From: an uncultured Acetobacteraceae bacterium
GTDB lineage: Bacteria; Pseudomonadota; Alphaproteobacteria; Acetobacterales; Acetobacteraceae
Length of the DNA stretch: 64,000 bases
Reading direction: 5' to 3'
Assembly (NCBI GenBank): GCA_943912335.1
Contig: CALTUD010000007.1
Location: forward strand, 55,147-119,146
The number at the start of each line of letters is the position of its first letter. The stretch's first letter is position 1. Shown here in pieces: positions 44,812 through 53,430 of this stretch. A model generated the notes under the pieces. It was not told the DNA's origin and ran no database searches. It worked only from the letters and a program-made list of their open reading frames with translations. The position numbers and the translations under genes were made by a program.

Positions 44812-44827
44812 ACGCTATATATGGGGT
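44812..44827. promoter_or_regulatory. Candidate NrdR box 1 upstream of nrdA
   Basis: ACGCTATATATGGGGT matches the NrdR consensus (acaCwAtATaTwGtgt) at most positions and lies about 95 bases upstream of the nrdA start. NrdR is the dATP/ATP-sensing repressor of ribonucleotide reductase genes. The match is by eye. Confidence 0.5.
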
Positions 44828-44843
44828 CCGTTTTAAGGTCTTG

Positions 44844-44863
44844 ACCCCAGATTATGTTGGGGT
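44844..44863. promoter_or_regulatory. Candidate second NrdR-like palindrome upstream of nrdA
   Basis: ACCCCAGATTATGTTGGGGT has 6-bp arms ACCCCA/TGGGGT and shares the GGGGT half-site with box 1, but is a poorer match to the consensus. Centres are about 34 bases apart, slightly more than the usual three helical turns. It may be a degenerate partner box. Confidence 0.35.
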
Positions 44864-44992
44864 GTGGCAGAGGCGCCGCGACCCGTCCCCGTGCCGGGAG
44901 GCTTTCCGGTCAAGCCGCTAGCCGCTGCTTTCCCCGGTATTCACAGCCAACGATTTTCCGTGAGCGAAGCCCGGGCGACATCGCGAATCGCG

Positions 44993-46219
44993 TCAGGCGA
45001 CCTGGAGCATCCGGGGCGCCGAGTCGACCGGCAGGCGGCGAGGGTCGTCCGCGTCGATGTCGGCAGCGCCGACGGGACCGGCGAATGCAGGGCCGTCGTA
45101 CAGCTCCACCCGGTTCCGGCCACGACGCTTTGCCAGATAAAGTGCGCGGTCGGCGCGGGCGAGCTGGCGATCGAGTGCCTCGCCCGCCAACGGCGAGGCG
45201 ATACCGACACTCACCGTCGTGGCGAGCGATCCGAACGACCGCAATGCGGCGAAGGCGACCCTGACGCGATCGGCCGCCTCCATGGCCGCGACGGCGTCGC
45301 CGGCGGCGTCATGCCGCGCCGGGAGAAAGGCCACGAACTCCTCGCCACCGATCCGGCCCAGCAACAGATCCGGGCCCAGAACCCGCGCTGCCAGAACGGC
45401 GAAGGCGACAATCGCTTCGTCGCCGACGGCATGGCCATGCTGATCGTTGATGCGCTTGAAATGGTCGATGTCGAACAGGAGAACCGTGCCGGGGCCCACG
45501 CGATCGATCTCGAACAGAAGTCCACGGCGGTTCAGCAGGCCGGACAACTCGTCGCGCCGCCCGCGCGCCGCCTCGGCTTCCAGGGACACCCTGTTCAGGA
45601 GAATGGTGCAGAGTGCCGGCCACAACATCATGTAGGCCAGCGTATTGATCTGGGTCAGCATGACCCAGAGCGGAGAATGTGCGAACGGAGCGTGCCGGAT
45701 CGCGAGCACGACGCGCGCGCCGCTGGCCAGCGCATGAAGCGACCCCATCAGGATCAGCAAGGATTGCGGCAGGCCGCGTCGCTTCGTACACAGCAGGTCG
45801 ATCACCGGGCGCGCGATCAGCAGTGCCGACACGGCGCAGAAGAAGGCGACCCGGAGATCCCGCTCGGTTCTGAACCAGGGCGACAACCAGCAGGCGAGCC
45901 AGATCAATGGCGCCACCAGCACCAAACGCCGATCCACCTGCCGGCCGACCAGCGCTGCCACGGACAGCCACAGCAGCGTCATCGCGGCCAGGATCAACAT
46001 GTTGCCGACGATCAATGCGGCGTATGTCGGCAACCATGCCTTGAACAGCAGCAGAGGCAGGCCGACGCCGAATGCGAGGGTCGCCTCGTTCAACGACCGG
46101 ACGGACCGGTCCTGCAGGTCCCTGCGCAGGAGCCAGCACGGCACCACGTTAAGGGTGCAGATCAAGGACACGAGAATCTTCGGTTCGATCACGGCGATCA
46201 GATCGGACGACATGGCCAC
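44993..46219 (-). CDS. Membrane diguanylate cyclase (GGDEF)
   Basis: 408 residues. Residues 10-210 contain about six hydrophobic segments with no recognised sensor. The GGDEF domain follows a linker with a signature of DELSGLLNRRGLLFEID and FDIDHFKRINDQHGHAVGDE. The active site GGEEF is at 291-295, so it should make c-di-GMP. A canonical RxxD inhibitory site five residues before is not evident (sequence RVLGPDLLLGRI). The tail beyond residue 375 is short and disordered. Lies between nrdA and tetR on the same strand; separate 220-base spacers suggest its own promoter. Confidence 0.92.
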   Translation of the reverse strand: MAMSSDLIAVIEPKILVSLICTLNVVPCWLLRRDLQDRSVRSLNEATLAFGVGLPLLLFKAWLPTYAALIVGNMLILAAMTLLWLSVAALVGRQVDRRLVLVAPLIWLACWLSPWFRTERDLRVAFFCAVSALLIARPVIDLLCTKRRGLPQSLLILMGSLHALASGARVVLAIRHAPFAHSPLWVMLTQINTLAYMMLWPALCTILLNRVSLEAEAARGRRDELSGLLNRRGLLFEIDRVGPGTVLLFDIDHFKRINDQHGHAVGDEAIVAFAVLAARVLGPDLLLGRIGGEEFVAFLPARHDAAGDAVAAMEAADRVRVAFAALRSFGSLATTVSVGIASPLAGEALDRQLARADRALYLAKRRGRNRVELYDGPAFAGPVGAADIDADDPRRLPVDSAPRMLQVA

Positions 46220-46438
46220 CGGCGTCGATTGGGGTAACAGGAGCCGTTATTTTATCATCAAATCTCTGCGAGCGGAATAATTGAATCGGAGGAAGGAACT
46301 TTTCCGTTTCTTGGTTAACATTTTGTAAAACAACGATATTTGCATCCCCGCCTTGCCGCCGACTGGGGAGGTAAAGCGCCACGAACCCCGCGGACGCCAC
46401 GCGACATTACCCTCGGTTCGCGCGCGCGGATCGCGCTT

Positions 46439-47095
46439 TCAAAGGTGGTTCCTGGGCGGCGTGGTCCGAACTCCGACCAACAGGCCAGCCGCATCCGACA
46501 GATAGGGAACGAACAAACTCCTGACCTGCGCGAAGCCCCACTCCAGGTGCCGGGGCGCGATCTGCTTCACACCGCGATGGGTGACCAGGAACGCGATCCA
46601 GTAACTGGCCACGATCCAGAGATTGTCGAGCAGACGGTCGCGCTCTTCCGGTGCGATCTGCAGCATTCCGGCCTCGGACAGCGTCTGGATCATCGCCTTC
46701 ACCAGGCTTTGCAGCCGAATGGACAATCGGCGCAGTCGTGCCGTCAACGCCGGCGCGATCGCCTGCAGCCCGAGCGTGTCGCGAAACAGAAAGCGATAGG
46801 ACCAGGTCAGTTCGAACCAGCCGTGCAGTCGCCGGTCCTGGTCGAACACGCTGTCCGGGTCCCGGTCCGAGAGCAGGTCCTGCGCAGCGCGCTCGAAGCG
46901 CTCGAACACTGCCAGGACCAGAAGCTCCTTGGTGCGGAAATGATAATAGAGGTTGCCTTCGTTAATGCCGACCGCCTCGGCAATCGCCTTCGTGGTGGTG
47001 CGTTCGGCGCCGTGCTCGTTGAACAGGGCACAGGCCGTGTCGACGATCCGCGCGCGGGTCTGGCCGCGCGGCGATCCGGAAACGGGCTTGCTCAT
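46439..47095 (-). CDS. TetR-family transcriptional regulator
   Basis: 218 residues. The N-terminal DNA-binding domain is textbook: TRARIVDTACALFNEHGAERTTTKAIAEAVGINEGNLYYHFRTKELL (cited as IVDTACALFNEHGAE, TKAIAEAVGINEGNLYYHF). The ligand domain has no identifiable ligand. The two 16-bp palindromes in the 58-base gap to the divergent P450 gene are its likely operators, so it probably represses both itself and the P450. Confidence 0.94.
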   Translation of the reverse strand: MSKPVSGSPRGQTRARIVDTACALFNEHGAERTTTKAIAEAVGINEGNLYYHFRTKELLVLAVFERFERAAQDLLSDRDPDSVFDQDRRLHGWFELTWSYRFLFRDTLGLQAIAPALTARLRRLSIRLQSLVKAMIQTLSEAGMLQIAPEERDRLLDNLWIVASYWIAFLVTHRGVKQIAPRHLEWGFAQVRSLFVPYLSDAAGLLVGVRTTPPRNHL

Positions 47096-47096
47096 C

Positions 47097-47112
47097 TAAG
47101 GTGGACACCTTA
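47097..47112. promoter_or_regulatory. TetR operator candidate, copy 1
   Basis: TAAGGTGGACACCTTA, an inverted repeat with 6-bp arms TAAGGT/ACCTTA directly before the tetR start. With its preceding C it is nearly identical to copy 2, differing at one base. Confidence 0.8.
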
Positions 47113-47121
47113 AGTGTTTTC

Positions 47122-47137
47122 TAAGGTAGACACCTTA
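47122..47137. promoter_or_regulatory. TetR operator candidate, copy 2
   Basis: TAAGGTAGACACCTTA, 25 bases (about 2.4 turns) from copy 1 and ending four bases before the first possible P450 start. Occupancy of both copies would block promoter and translation-initiation regions on both strands. Confidence 0.8.
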
Positions 47138-47153
47138 GAGGATGGCGACCGCC

Positions 47154-48533
47154 ATGACCATCTCGACGCGCCGCCTGCGGACCGACCTTCGAAGCGCCGC
47201 CGGACGCACCATCGGTTTCGGCCGCGTCGTGCGGGCCACCATGAGCAATCCGCTGGACGGCCTGCCGCCGGAGATCTTCACCGAGGATCTGGTGCAACGC
47301 CGCCTCCTGCGTCGCCCCGTGGTGTATCTCACGGGGCCGTCCCTGGTGCAGGAGGCGCTGGTCGCCCATGCCGCCGATCTGGACAAGGGCGAGACCGTGC
47401 GTCGTCCGCTCGGTCCCGCGCTGGGCAACGGATTGCTGACGGCGGAGGGCGACGATTGGCGCTGGCAGCGACGCACCATCGCGCCCGTGTTCCGGGCCGC
47501 CACCCTGCCCCGCTTCACCCCGGCCATGGTGGCGGCCGCCGAGCGCTCCGCCGGGCGCCTGGCGGAAGCGGGCGCGCGGGGACCGGTCGATATCGGCGCG
47601 GAGACCATGCATGCGACCTTCGACATCATCGTCGACACCATGCTGTCCGGCGGCGAGGGCTTCGACGTCCAGGCCACGGCGGAGGGGATGGAGCGCTATC
47701 TGCACCACACGCGCTGGGCCAATCTGGCCAACATCCTGGGCGTTCCGTCCTGGGCGCCGTTGCCGGGACAGCGCGCCGGCATCGCCGTGGCCGCGACCCT
47801 GCGCGACCAGCTCGGCGCCCGTGTGGCGCAGCGCCGGCGCGAAGGCGAGCGGCGGGACGATCTGTTGTCGCTGCTGATGGAGGCGGCCGACCCGGAAACA
47901 GGGCGCGGGCTCGACGACACCGAGATCGTGGACAATCTGCTGACCTTCGTCGCCGCCGGGCACGAGACCACCGCCCTGTCGCTGGCCTGGACGCTTGACC
48001 TGCTGGCGCGCCATCCGGAGATCGTGCGCCAGCTTCAACGCGAAGCCGACGCCGCCGAACCCGGCGACGTGGCCGCCCTGCCCCTGGCGATGCGCGTGGT
48101 GCAGGAAGGGCTGCGCCTTTACCCTGCGGCGCCGATGTTCGCGCGCCGGGTCGCCAGACCGTTCGAACTGGGCGGCGTCGCGCTGGAGCGGGACACGCTG
48201 CTGATGGTGCCCGTGTTCGCGATCCATCGCCGTGCGCCGTGGTGGACTGCCCCGCACGTGTTCGACCCGGATCGGTTCCTGCCCGACGCCGTGGCCGCGC
48301 GGCCGCGCCTAAGCTTCATGCCGTTCGGCGCGGGTCCCCGGGCCTGCATCGGATCGGCTTTCGCCCTGCACGAGGCGGTGATCGTCCTGTCGACCCTGGT
48401 GCGGCGGCTCGATCTGCAGAGCGTGGACCCGGTGCCGCCACGGTCCCGCATGGCCATCACCTTGCGGCCGACCGCGCCGATCCGGCTGCGCGTGTCGCCG
48501 CGGCGGCCGGACGTCGCGGCCGCTTCGGCCTGA
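47154..48533 (+). CDS. Cytochrome P450
   Basis: 459 residues from the ATG at 47154; an ATG at 47142 is possible but its SD would touch the start codon. The heme-binding loop is FMPFGAGPRACIG (axial Cys398), the I-helix oxygen-activation motif is FVAAGHETT, and the ExxR motif lies in VVQEGLRLYP. It resembles CYP102/fatty-acid-type or CYP4-like soluble monooxygenases, without a fused reductase, so a separate redox partner is needed. Substrate unknown. No signal peptide. Transcribed away from TetR, whose operators overlap the promoter, which suggests induction by the substrate or a related compound. Confidence 0.93.
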   Translation: MTISTRRLRTDLRSAAGRTIGFGRVVRATMSNPLDGLPPEIFTEDLVQRRLLRRPVVYLTGPSLVQEALVAHAADLDKGETVRRPLGPALGNGLLTAEGDDWRWQRRTIAPVFRAATLPRFTPAMVAAAERSAGRLAEAGARGPVDIGAETMHATFDIIVDTMLSGGEGFDVQATAEGMERYLHHTRWANLANILGVPSWAPLPGQRAGIAVAATLRDQLGARVAQRRREGERRDDLLSLLMEAADPETGRGLDDTEIVDNLLTFVAAGHETTALSLAWTLDLLARHPEIVRQLQREADAAEPGDVAALPLAMRVVQEGLRLYPAAPMFARRVARPFELGGVALERDTLLMVPVFAIHRRAPWWTAPHVFDPDRFLPDAVAARPRLSFMPFGAGPRACIGSAFALHEAVIVLSTLVRRLDLQSVDPVPPRSRMAITLRPTAPIRLRVSPRRPDVAAASA

Positions 48534-48826
48534 GAGCGCCGACCGCGCCGGTATTGCGGGAAAGCGGACAGCCGGCGGAACGATCGTTACGCCGATGCGC
48601 TATCGAAACCATGGGCGCGCGGCATTCGGAGCAACAGATCGACCGGAACCAGAAGCGGTGGCGCGGCCGGCCGGTCAGCCCGCGATCTCGTGAAGAGGCC
48701 ACCGCGCGCCGACAGGCCGCGCGGCATGGTTTCCGGGCGGGGAATCCTGTAGACGCGACCTTGGCCTTCGATCGTTGGCCGAACACCGGCCGGAGCGCGT
48801 TCTTCGCCCGACAGGATGCCCGATAG

Positions 48827-50560
48827 ATGGACGACCACACCCCAGACGACGCGTCGGCCACCGGCATTCCCGCCCAGGGGACCATGGACCAGGCCGGCCA
48901 GGACCCGCTGGGCAATCCCGGCCTGCATCACTGGCGTCAGGCCGAGATCACTGATTCCACACTCGACAATCGCGGCAACATCTTCTTCGCCGCCGTCGAG
49001 ATGACGCGCATGCCGATGATCCTGGCTGATCCGAAGTTGCCGGATTGCCCGATCGTGTTCGCCAACAATGCCTTCCTGGACCTCACCGGCTACGAGGAAG
49101 CGGAGGTGATCCGGCGCAATTGCCGCTTTCTGCAAGGCGCCGGCACCGATCCGGGCGCAGTGAAGCAGCTGCGCGACGCGATCGCCGAATGCCGCCCGAT
49201 CGCTCTGGAGATCCTGAACTACCGCCGCGACGGCACGCCGTTCTGGAACGCCATCTTCATGGGTCCGGTGTTCAGCAAGAGCGGCGAGCTGATCTATTTC
49301 TTCGCTAGCCAGCTCGACGTGACCAAGCGTCGCGACAGCGAGCAATCCTTGCGTCAGGCGCAGAAGATGGAGGCGATCGGCCAGCTCACCGCCGGCCTCG
49401 CCCATGACTTCAACAATCTGTTGCAGGTACTGGACGGCAGCCTGGAGCGGATGCAGGCCAAGCGGCACGACGACGCGGCGTTCGAGCGGCACCACAGCGC
49501 CGCGATGATGGCTTCCGAGCGCGGCGCGAAGCTGACCCGCCAGCTGCTGGCCTTCGCCCGGCGCACCCGTCTGGAGCCGAAGGGCGTCGATCTGAGCGAG
49601 CTGATCCTGTCTTTCGCCGAACTGCTGGAGACCTCCGCCGGCAACAAGGTCGATCTGCACCTAAATCTGCAGCGCCGCCTGCCCAGGATCCGCATCGATC
49701 CCAACCATCTGGAGATGTCGCTGCTGAACGTGGTGGTGAACGCGCGCGACGCCTCGCCCGGCGGCGGCAACATCGTGGTCACGACACGCACCATCCGCAC
49801 CGACGGGCCGGTCGGCGCGCATGGGCTGGAACCGGGCGAGTACGTGCAGCTCTGCGTGACCGACGAGGGCGCCGGCATGCCGCCGCACATCGTCGCCCGG
49901 GCCACCGAGCCGTTCTTCACCACCAAGGGCGTGGGCCAGGGCACCGGGCTGGGTCTCGCGATGGTGCACGGCTTCGTGCAGCAATCGGGCGGACATCTGG
50001 AGATCGAAAGCGCGCCGGGCCAGGGCACCACGATCCGCATGTCCTTTCCGCGCATGCAGGCGGAGCAGGAGCGGGCCGAGCCGTCGGACCGTCGCGGCTA
50101 TCAGGCCAGACCGCTTTCGCAGAGCACGCCGGTGCCGCTGATCCTGGTCGTCGACGACAGCCGCGAGATCGCCGAAATGGCGCGCGAGACGCTGATGGAT
50201 ATCGGCTATCGCGTCAGCATGGCGCACAGCGCGGAGGAAGCGCTGGAACTGTTCGAGGATGCGGGGCAAAGAAACGACCCGTTCAGCCTCGTCTTCTCCG
50301 ACGTGCTGATGCCCGGTGGCGCCAACGGCCTCGTGCTGGCCGAGCAGATCCGCGAGCGTGCGCCGCAGATCCCGGTGATCCTGACCACCGGATACAATGA
50401 CGAGATGTCGATCGATGGGCCGCAGCGCGTGGCGCAGGAGGTGCTCGGCAAGCCCTACAAGCGCAGCGAGCTGATCGACCGCATCCAGGCCGCCCTGCGC
50501 GGCACTGCGCGGTCCGGCCCCGGCCGGCGCAATTCCGATTTCGGCCACGCGCGCGAGTAG
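48827..50560 (+). CDS. LOV-domain hybrid histidine kinase with receiver domain (predicted blue-light sensor)
   Basis: 577 residues. An N-terminal LOV domain (residues 50-165) contains NCRFLQG with the flavin-adduct cysteine Cys99 (canonical GRNCRFLQG, here RRNCRFLQG). The kinase follows: the phospho-accepting His193 in GLAHDFNNLL (HWE/HisKA-like), then ATP-binding N, G1 and G2 motifs (NVVVNARDA, DEGAGMPP, GTGLGLAMVHG). A receiver domain starts near residue 440 (ILVVDDSREIAEM; phospho-Asp in SDVLMPGG; Lys in KPYKRSE). So a single protein could sense blue light, autophosphorylate and pass phosphate to its own receiver. No output gene is adjacent; the 293-base upstream gap shows no clear promoter. 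Confidence 0.93.
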   Translation: MDDHTPDDASATGIPAQGTMDQAGQDPLGNPGLHHWRQAEITDSTLDNRGNIFFAAVEMTRMPMILADPKLPDCPIVFANNAFLDLTGYEEAEVIRRNCRFLQGAGTDPGAVKQLRDAIAECRPIALEILNYRRDGTPFWNAIFMGPVFSKSGELIYFFASQLDVTKRRDSEQSLRQAQKMEAIGQLTAGLAHDFNNLLQVLDGSLERMQAKRHDDAAFERHHSAAMMASERGAKLTRQLLAFARRTRLEPKGVDLSELILSFAELLETSAGNKVDLHLNLQRRLPRIRIDPNHLEMSLLNVVVNARDASPGGGNIVVTTRTIRTDGPVGAHGLEPGEYVQLCVTDEGAGMPPHIVARATEPFFTTKGVGQGTGLGLAMVHGFVQQSGGHLEIESAPGQGTTIRMSFPRMQAEQERAEPSDRRGYQARPLSQSTPVPLILVVDDSREIAEMARETLMDIGYRVSMAHSAEEALELFEDAGQRNDPFSLVFSDVLMPGGANGLVLAEQIRERAPQIPVILTTGYNDEMSIDGPQRVAQEVLGKPYKRSELIDRIQAALRGTARSGPGRRNSDFGHARE

Positions 50561-50593
50561 TACTCGCGCCGCCGGGCCGGATCGACGCGCGCT

Positions 50594-51064
50594 TCAAACC
50601 GGGAGCGGCCGGGAATCCGCGATCGACTCCATGGTGATGTAGGAGGTCACGCTGTCGAGCTCGATCCGCTCGATCAGCCGCTGGTAGACGCGGTCGAACG
50701 CGTCCATGTTCTCCGCCACGACCTTGATCAGATAATCGTAATTGCCGGCGATCCGGTAGAAATCGATCACGTTCGGGATGGCGCAGACCACGCGCCGGAA
50801 TTCCTGCAGCCATTCGCGGTTGTGGTGCCGGGTGCGGATCATCACGAACACGGTGAGGCCGAGACCGAGCCGGACGGCGTCGAGCCGGATTCCGTCGCCG
50901 GTGATCAGTCCCGACTGGCGCAGCGCATTCAGGCGGCGCCAGCAGGCATTCTGCGACAAGCCGATCCGTTCGGCGAGTTCGCGCTGAGACAAGGTGGCGC
51001 ATTCCTGCAGGGCACGCAGGATTTGCCGATCAATATGGTCGATCTGAGGTTCCATGGTGGTCAT
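50594..51064 (-). CDS. Lrp/AsnC-family transcriptional regulator
   Basis: 156 residues; an ATG three codons in (51055) is also possible. The HTH is RQILRALQECATLSQRELAERIGLSQNACWRRLNAL (shown in part: TLSQRELAERIGLSQNACW). The RAM effector domain covers residues 65-145. Such proteins sense amino acids. The gene faces a class V PLP enzyme, and a perfect 16-bp palindrome spans its start, a likely autoregulatory and divergent operator. Homologues of DecR/CyuR respond to cysteine, which fits the neighbours but is inference. Confidence 0.92.
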   Translation of the reverse strand: MTTMEPQIDHIDRQILRALQECATLSQRELAERIGLSQNACWRRLNALRQSGLITGDGIRLDAVRLGLGLTVFVMIRTRHHNREWLQEFRRVVCAIPNVIDFYRIAGNYDYLIKVVAENMDAFDRVYQRLIERIELDSVTSYITMESIADSRPLPV

Positions 51065-51072
51065 ATGACCAC
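51057..51072. promoter_or_regulatory. Perfect palindrome at the Lrp start
   Basis: GTGGTCATATGACCAC is a perfect 16-bp inverted repeat overlapping the lrp ATG at 51064 and lying 86 bases from the divergent PLP-enzyme start. Probable operator of the Lrp-type regulator. Confidence 0.65.
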
Positions 51073-51157
51073 AAATCGGACCCTTCCGTGCAAAAATAGG
51101 GGAAAACCTCTCGCGGAACCCGTGTCATCGTTCCGTCATCAGTTCGGGAGGATGACC

Positions 51158-52645
51158 ATGGACGGCAGTGAGCCGCGGATCGCCGATTTCGTCGAAGCCC
51201 TGAACGTGGCCGATCCGATCGCCGCACTGCGGGCAGGCTATATCGGCGACGGCATCGCCTTGCCCGGTCCGCTCGGCCCGAAGCCGCTGCTCTATGCCGA
51301 CCATGTGGCGTCGGGCCGCGCCCTGCGTCAGATCGAGAGCTTCGTCGCCGAGCAGGTCCTGCCCGTCTACGCCAACAGCCACACCGAAGCGTCGTTCTGC
51401 GGACGCGCCATGACCCGTCTGCGTCGCGAGGCGCGCCAGTTCATCGCCGACCAGTGCGGCGCCGATGCCGGTTTCGCCACCATCTTCGCCGGTGCGGGCG
51501 CCACGGCGGGGTTGAACCGTCTCGTCTCCCTGCTGGGCGTGCCCGACGATGCCGCCGCCGGCCGGCCGCCTCTGGTGCTGATCGGCCCTTACGAGCACCA
51601 TTCCAACATCCTGCCCTGGCGCGAAAGCGGCGCGGAGCTGGTGGAGATTCCCGAAGGCACGGAAGGCGGACCGGATCTCGCCGTGCTGGAGCAGGTGCTG
51701 CGCGAGCGCGCACCCGGTCGCTTCACGGTCGGATCGTTTTCCGCCGCTTCCAACGTCACCGGCATTCTGACCGATGTCGATGCCGTCACGGAGATCCTGA
51801 AGCGTCACGGCGCTCTGGCGGTGTGGGACTACGCCTGCGGCGCGCCGTACCTGTCCATCGACATGCGTGCCGGCACACCGTTCGAGAAGGATGCGGTGGT
51901 GCTGTCCGGACACAAATTCCTGGGCGGCCCGGGCGCCTCCGGCATTCTGATCGTGCGCCGGGATGCGGTGCGCCGCACCACGCCGAGCCATGCCGGTGGT
52001 GGCACCGTGCGCTTCGTGTCGCCCTGGGGACATGATTTCGCCAGCGATCTGGCCGCGCGCGAGGAAGCCGGCACGCCCAACGTGGTGGGCGACATCCGCA
52101 CCGCGCTCTGTTTCGCGGTAAAGGCGGCGGTCGGCCAGGACCATCTGGATCGGCGCCACGAGGCGCTGCTGGCGCGTGCGCTGGATCGCTGGTCGGCGCA
52201 TCCGGACATCGTTCTGCTGGGCAATCCGGACGCGGCCCGGCGCCTGCCGATCTTCGCTTTCCGCATCCGCGACCGGAAACGCGGCGGCTTCATCCATGCC
52301 CAGCTCGTCACGCGTCTGCTGTCCGATCTGTACGGCATCCAGGCCCGCGGCGGCTGCGCCTGTGCCGGCCCGTATGCGCATCGCCTGCTCGATATCGATG
52401 CGGAACGCTCGGCCGAGCTGCGGGCGGCGATCCTGTCCGGCGACGAGATGCAGAAGCCGGGCTGGACGCGCCTGAATCTGTCCGCCTTGCTGACCGACGA
52501 GAAGGTGGAGCGCATCCTGAGCGCGGTGGAATCGCTGGCGCGCGATGCCGAGCCCTGGCTGGAACGCTACCGCGCCGATCCGGCCACGGCACGGTTCCGG
52601 TTCGAGTTCGAGCTGGTGCCCAACGACGAAATGATCCCGGCGTAA
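51158..52645 (+). CDS. Class V PLP-dependent aminotransferase-fold enzyme (cysteine desulfurase/selenocysteine lyase-like)
   Basis: 495 residues from the ATG at 51158 with GGGAGG six bases upstream. The PLP-binding lysine is Lys253 (LSGHKFLGGPGAS). The Asp224 that supports the pyridine nitrogen is in VWDYACG; ring-stacking His region is GPYEHHSN. An unusual Cys pair occurs in RGGCACAGPYAHRLL, in the position where SufS-type enzymes hold the catalytic Cys (RAGHHCA). This subfamily looks like a cysteine desulfurase-type or molybdenum-cofactor-sulfurase-like enzyme rather than an aminotransferase. Followed six bases later by a TSUP exporter gene and divergent from Lrp. Confidence 0.85.
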   Translation: MDGSEPRIADFVEALNVADPIAALRAGYIGDGIALPGPLGPKPLLYADHVASGRALRQIESFVAEQVLPVYANSHTEASFCGRAMTRLRREARQFIADQCGADAGFATIFAGAGATAGLNRLVSLLGVPDDAAAGRPPLVLIGPYEHHSNILPWRESGAELVEIPEGTEGGPDLAVLEQVLRERAPGRFTVGSFSAASNVTGILTDVDAVTEILKRHGALAVWDYACGAPYLSIDMRAGTPFEKDAVVLSGHKFLGGPGASGILIVRRDAVRRTTPSHAGGGTVRFVSPWGHDFASDLAAREEAGTPNVVGDIRTALCFAVKAAVGQDHLDRRHEALLARALDRWSAHPDIVLLGNPDAARRLPIFAFRIRDRKRGGFIHAQLVTRLLSDLYGIQARGGCACAGPYAHRLLDIDAERSAELRAAILSGDEMQKPGWTRLNLSALLTDEKVERILSAVESLARDAEPWLERYRADPATARFRFEFELVPNDEMIPA

Positions 52646-52650
52646 CGGCG

Positions 52651-53430
52651 ATGCACCCCGTTCAGCTTCTGCTCGATATCGGGTCCGGCAGTCTGGTCGG
52701 CTTCGTTCTCGGTCTCGCCGGCGGCGGCGGCTCGATCCTGGCCGTGCCGCTGATGATCTATGCGGTCGGGGTGCCGAGTCCGCATGTGGCCGTCGGCACC
52801 AGCGCGGTCGCCGTGGCGGTGAACGCCGCGGCGGGGTTGTTCGGCCATGCGAAACGCGGCCTCGTCGATTGGCGCAGCGGCGGGTTGTTCGCGGCCGGCG
52901 GCGTTCTGGGTGCGCTGATCGGCGCGCAGGCCGGCAAGCTGATCGACGGCAAGCGTTTGATGATCCTGTTCGCCCTGCTCATGCTGGTGGTGGCGGCATC
53001 CATGCTGCTGCGTCGTCGCGGAGAGACCGCCGGGGCGACCCAGCCCATCTCCGGCGGCGTCGCCTCGCGGCTTCTGGGAGTCGGTGCCGGAACCGGACTG
53101 TTGTCGGGTATCTTCGGCATCGGCGGCGGATTTCTGATCGTGCCGGGGCTGATGAGCACGGCGCATCTGCCAGCGCAGCGCGCCTGCGCCACCTCGCTGG
53201 TCGCGGTGGCCGCGTTCGGGCTGACCACGGCGGCGAGCTATGCCTGGTCCGGCATGGTGGCGTGGTGGCTGGCGGTTCTGTTCGTGGGCGGCGGCACGGC
53301 GGGCATGATGCTGGGAACGCGCGCAGCCGGCCGGCTCGCATCCGGCCAGCGTCTGGTGCCGACGCTCGCGGTGATGATCTGCTGCGTAGGTGTGTTCATT
53401 CTGTATCGCAGCCTGAGCGGAACTCTGTAG
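52651..53430 (+). CDS. TSUP/TauE-SafE family membrane transporter
   Basis: 259 residues with about eight hydrophobic segments. The TSUP signature is present in both halves: GFVLGLAGGGGSILAVPLMIY near the start and GLLSGIFGIGGGFLIVPGLM near residue 150. Family members move sulfite, sulfolactate or organosulfonates. Co-transcribed with the class V PLP enzyme, so it may export sulfite or a sulfur product formed from cysteine. This metabolic link is inference. Confidence 0.9.
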   Translation: MHPVQLLLDIGSGSLVGFVLGLAGGGGSILAVPLMIYAVGVPSPHVAVGTSAVAVAVNAAAGLFGHAKRGLVDWRSGGLFAAGGVLGALIGAQAGKLIDGKRLMILFALLMLVVAASMLLRRRGETAGATQPISGGVASRLLGVGAGTGLLSGIFGIGGGFLIVPGLMSTAHLPAQRACATSLVAVAAFGLTTAASYAWSGMVAWWLAVLFVGGGTAGMMLGTRAAGRLASGQRLVPTLAVMICCVGVFILYRSLSGTL

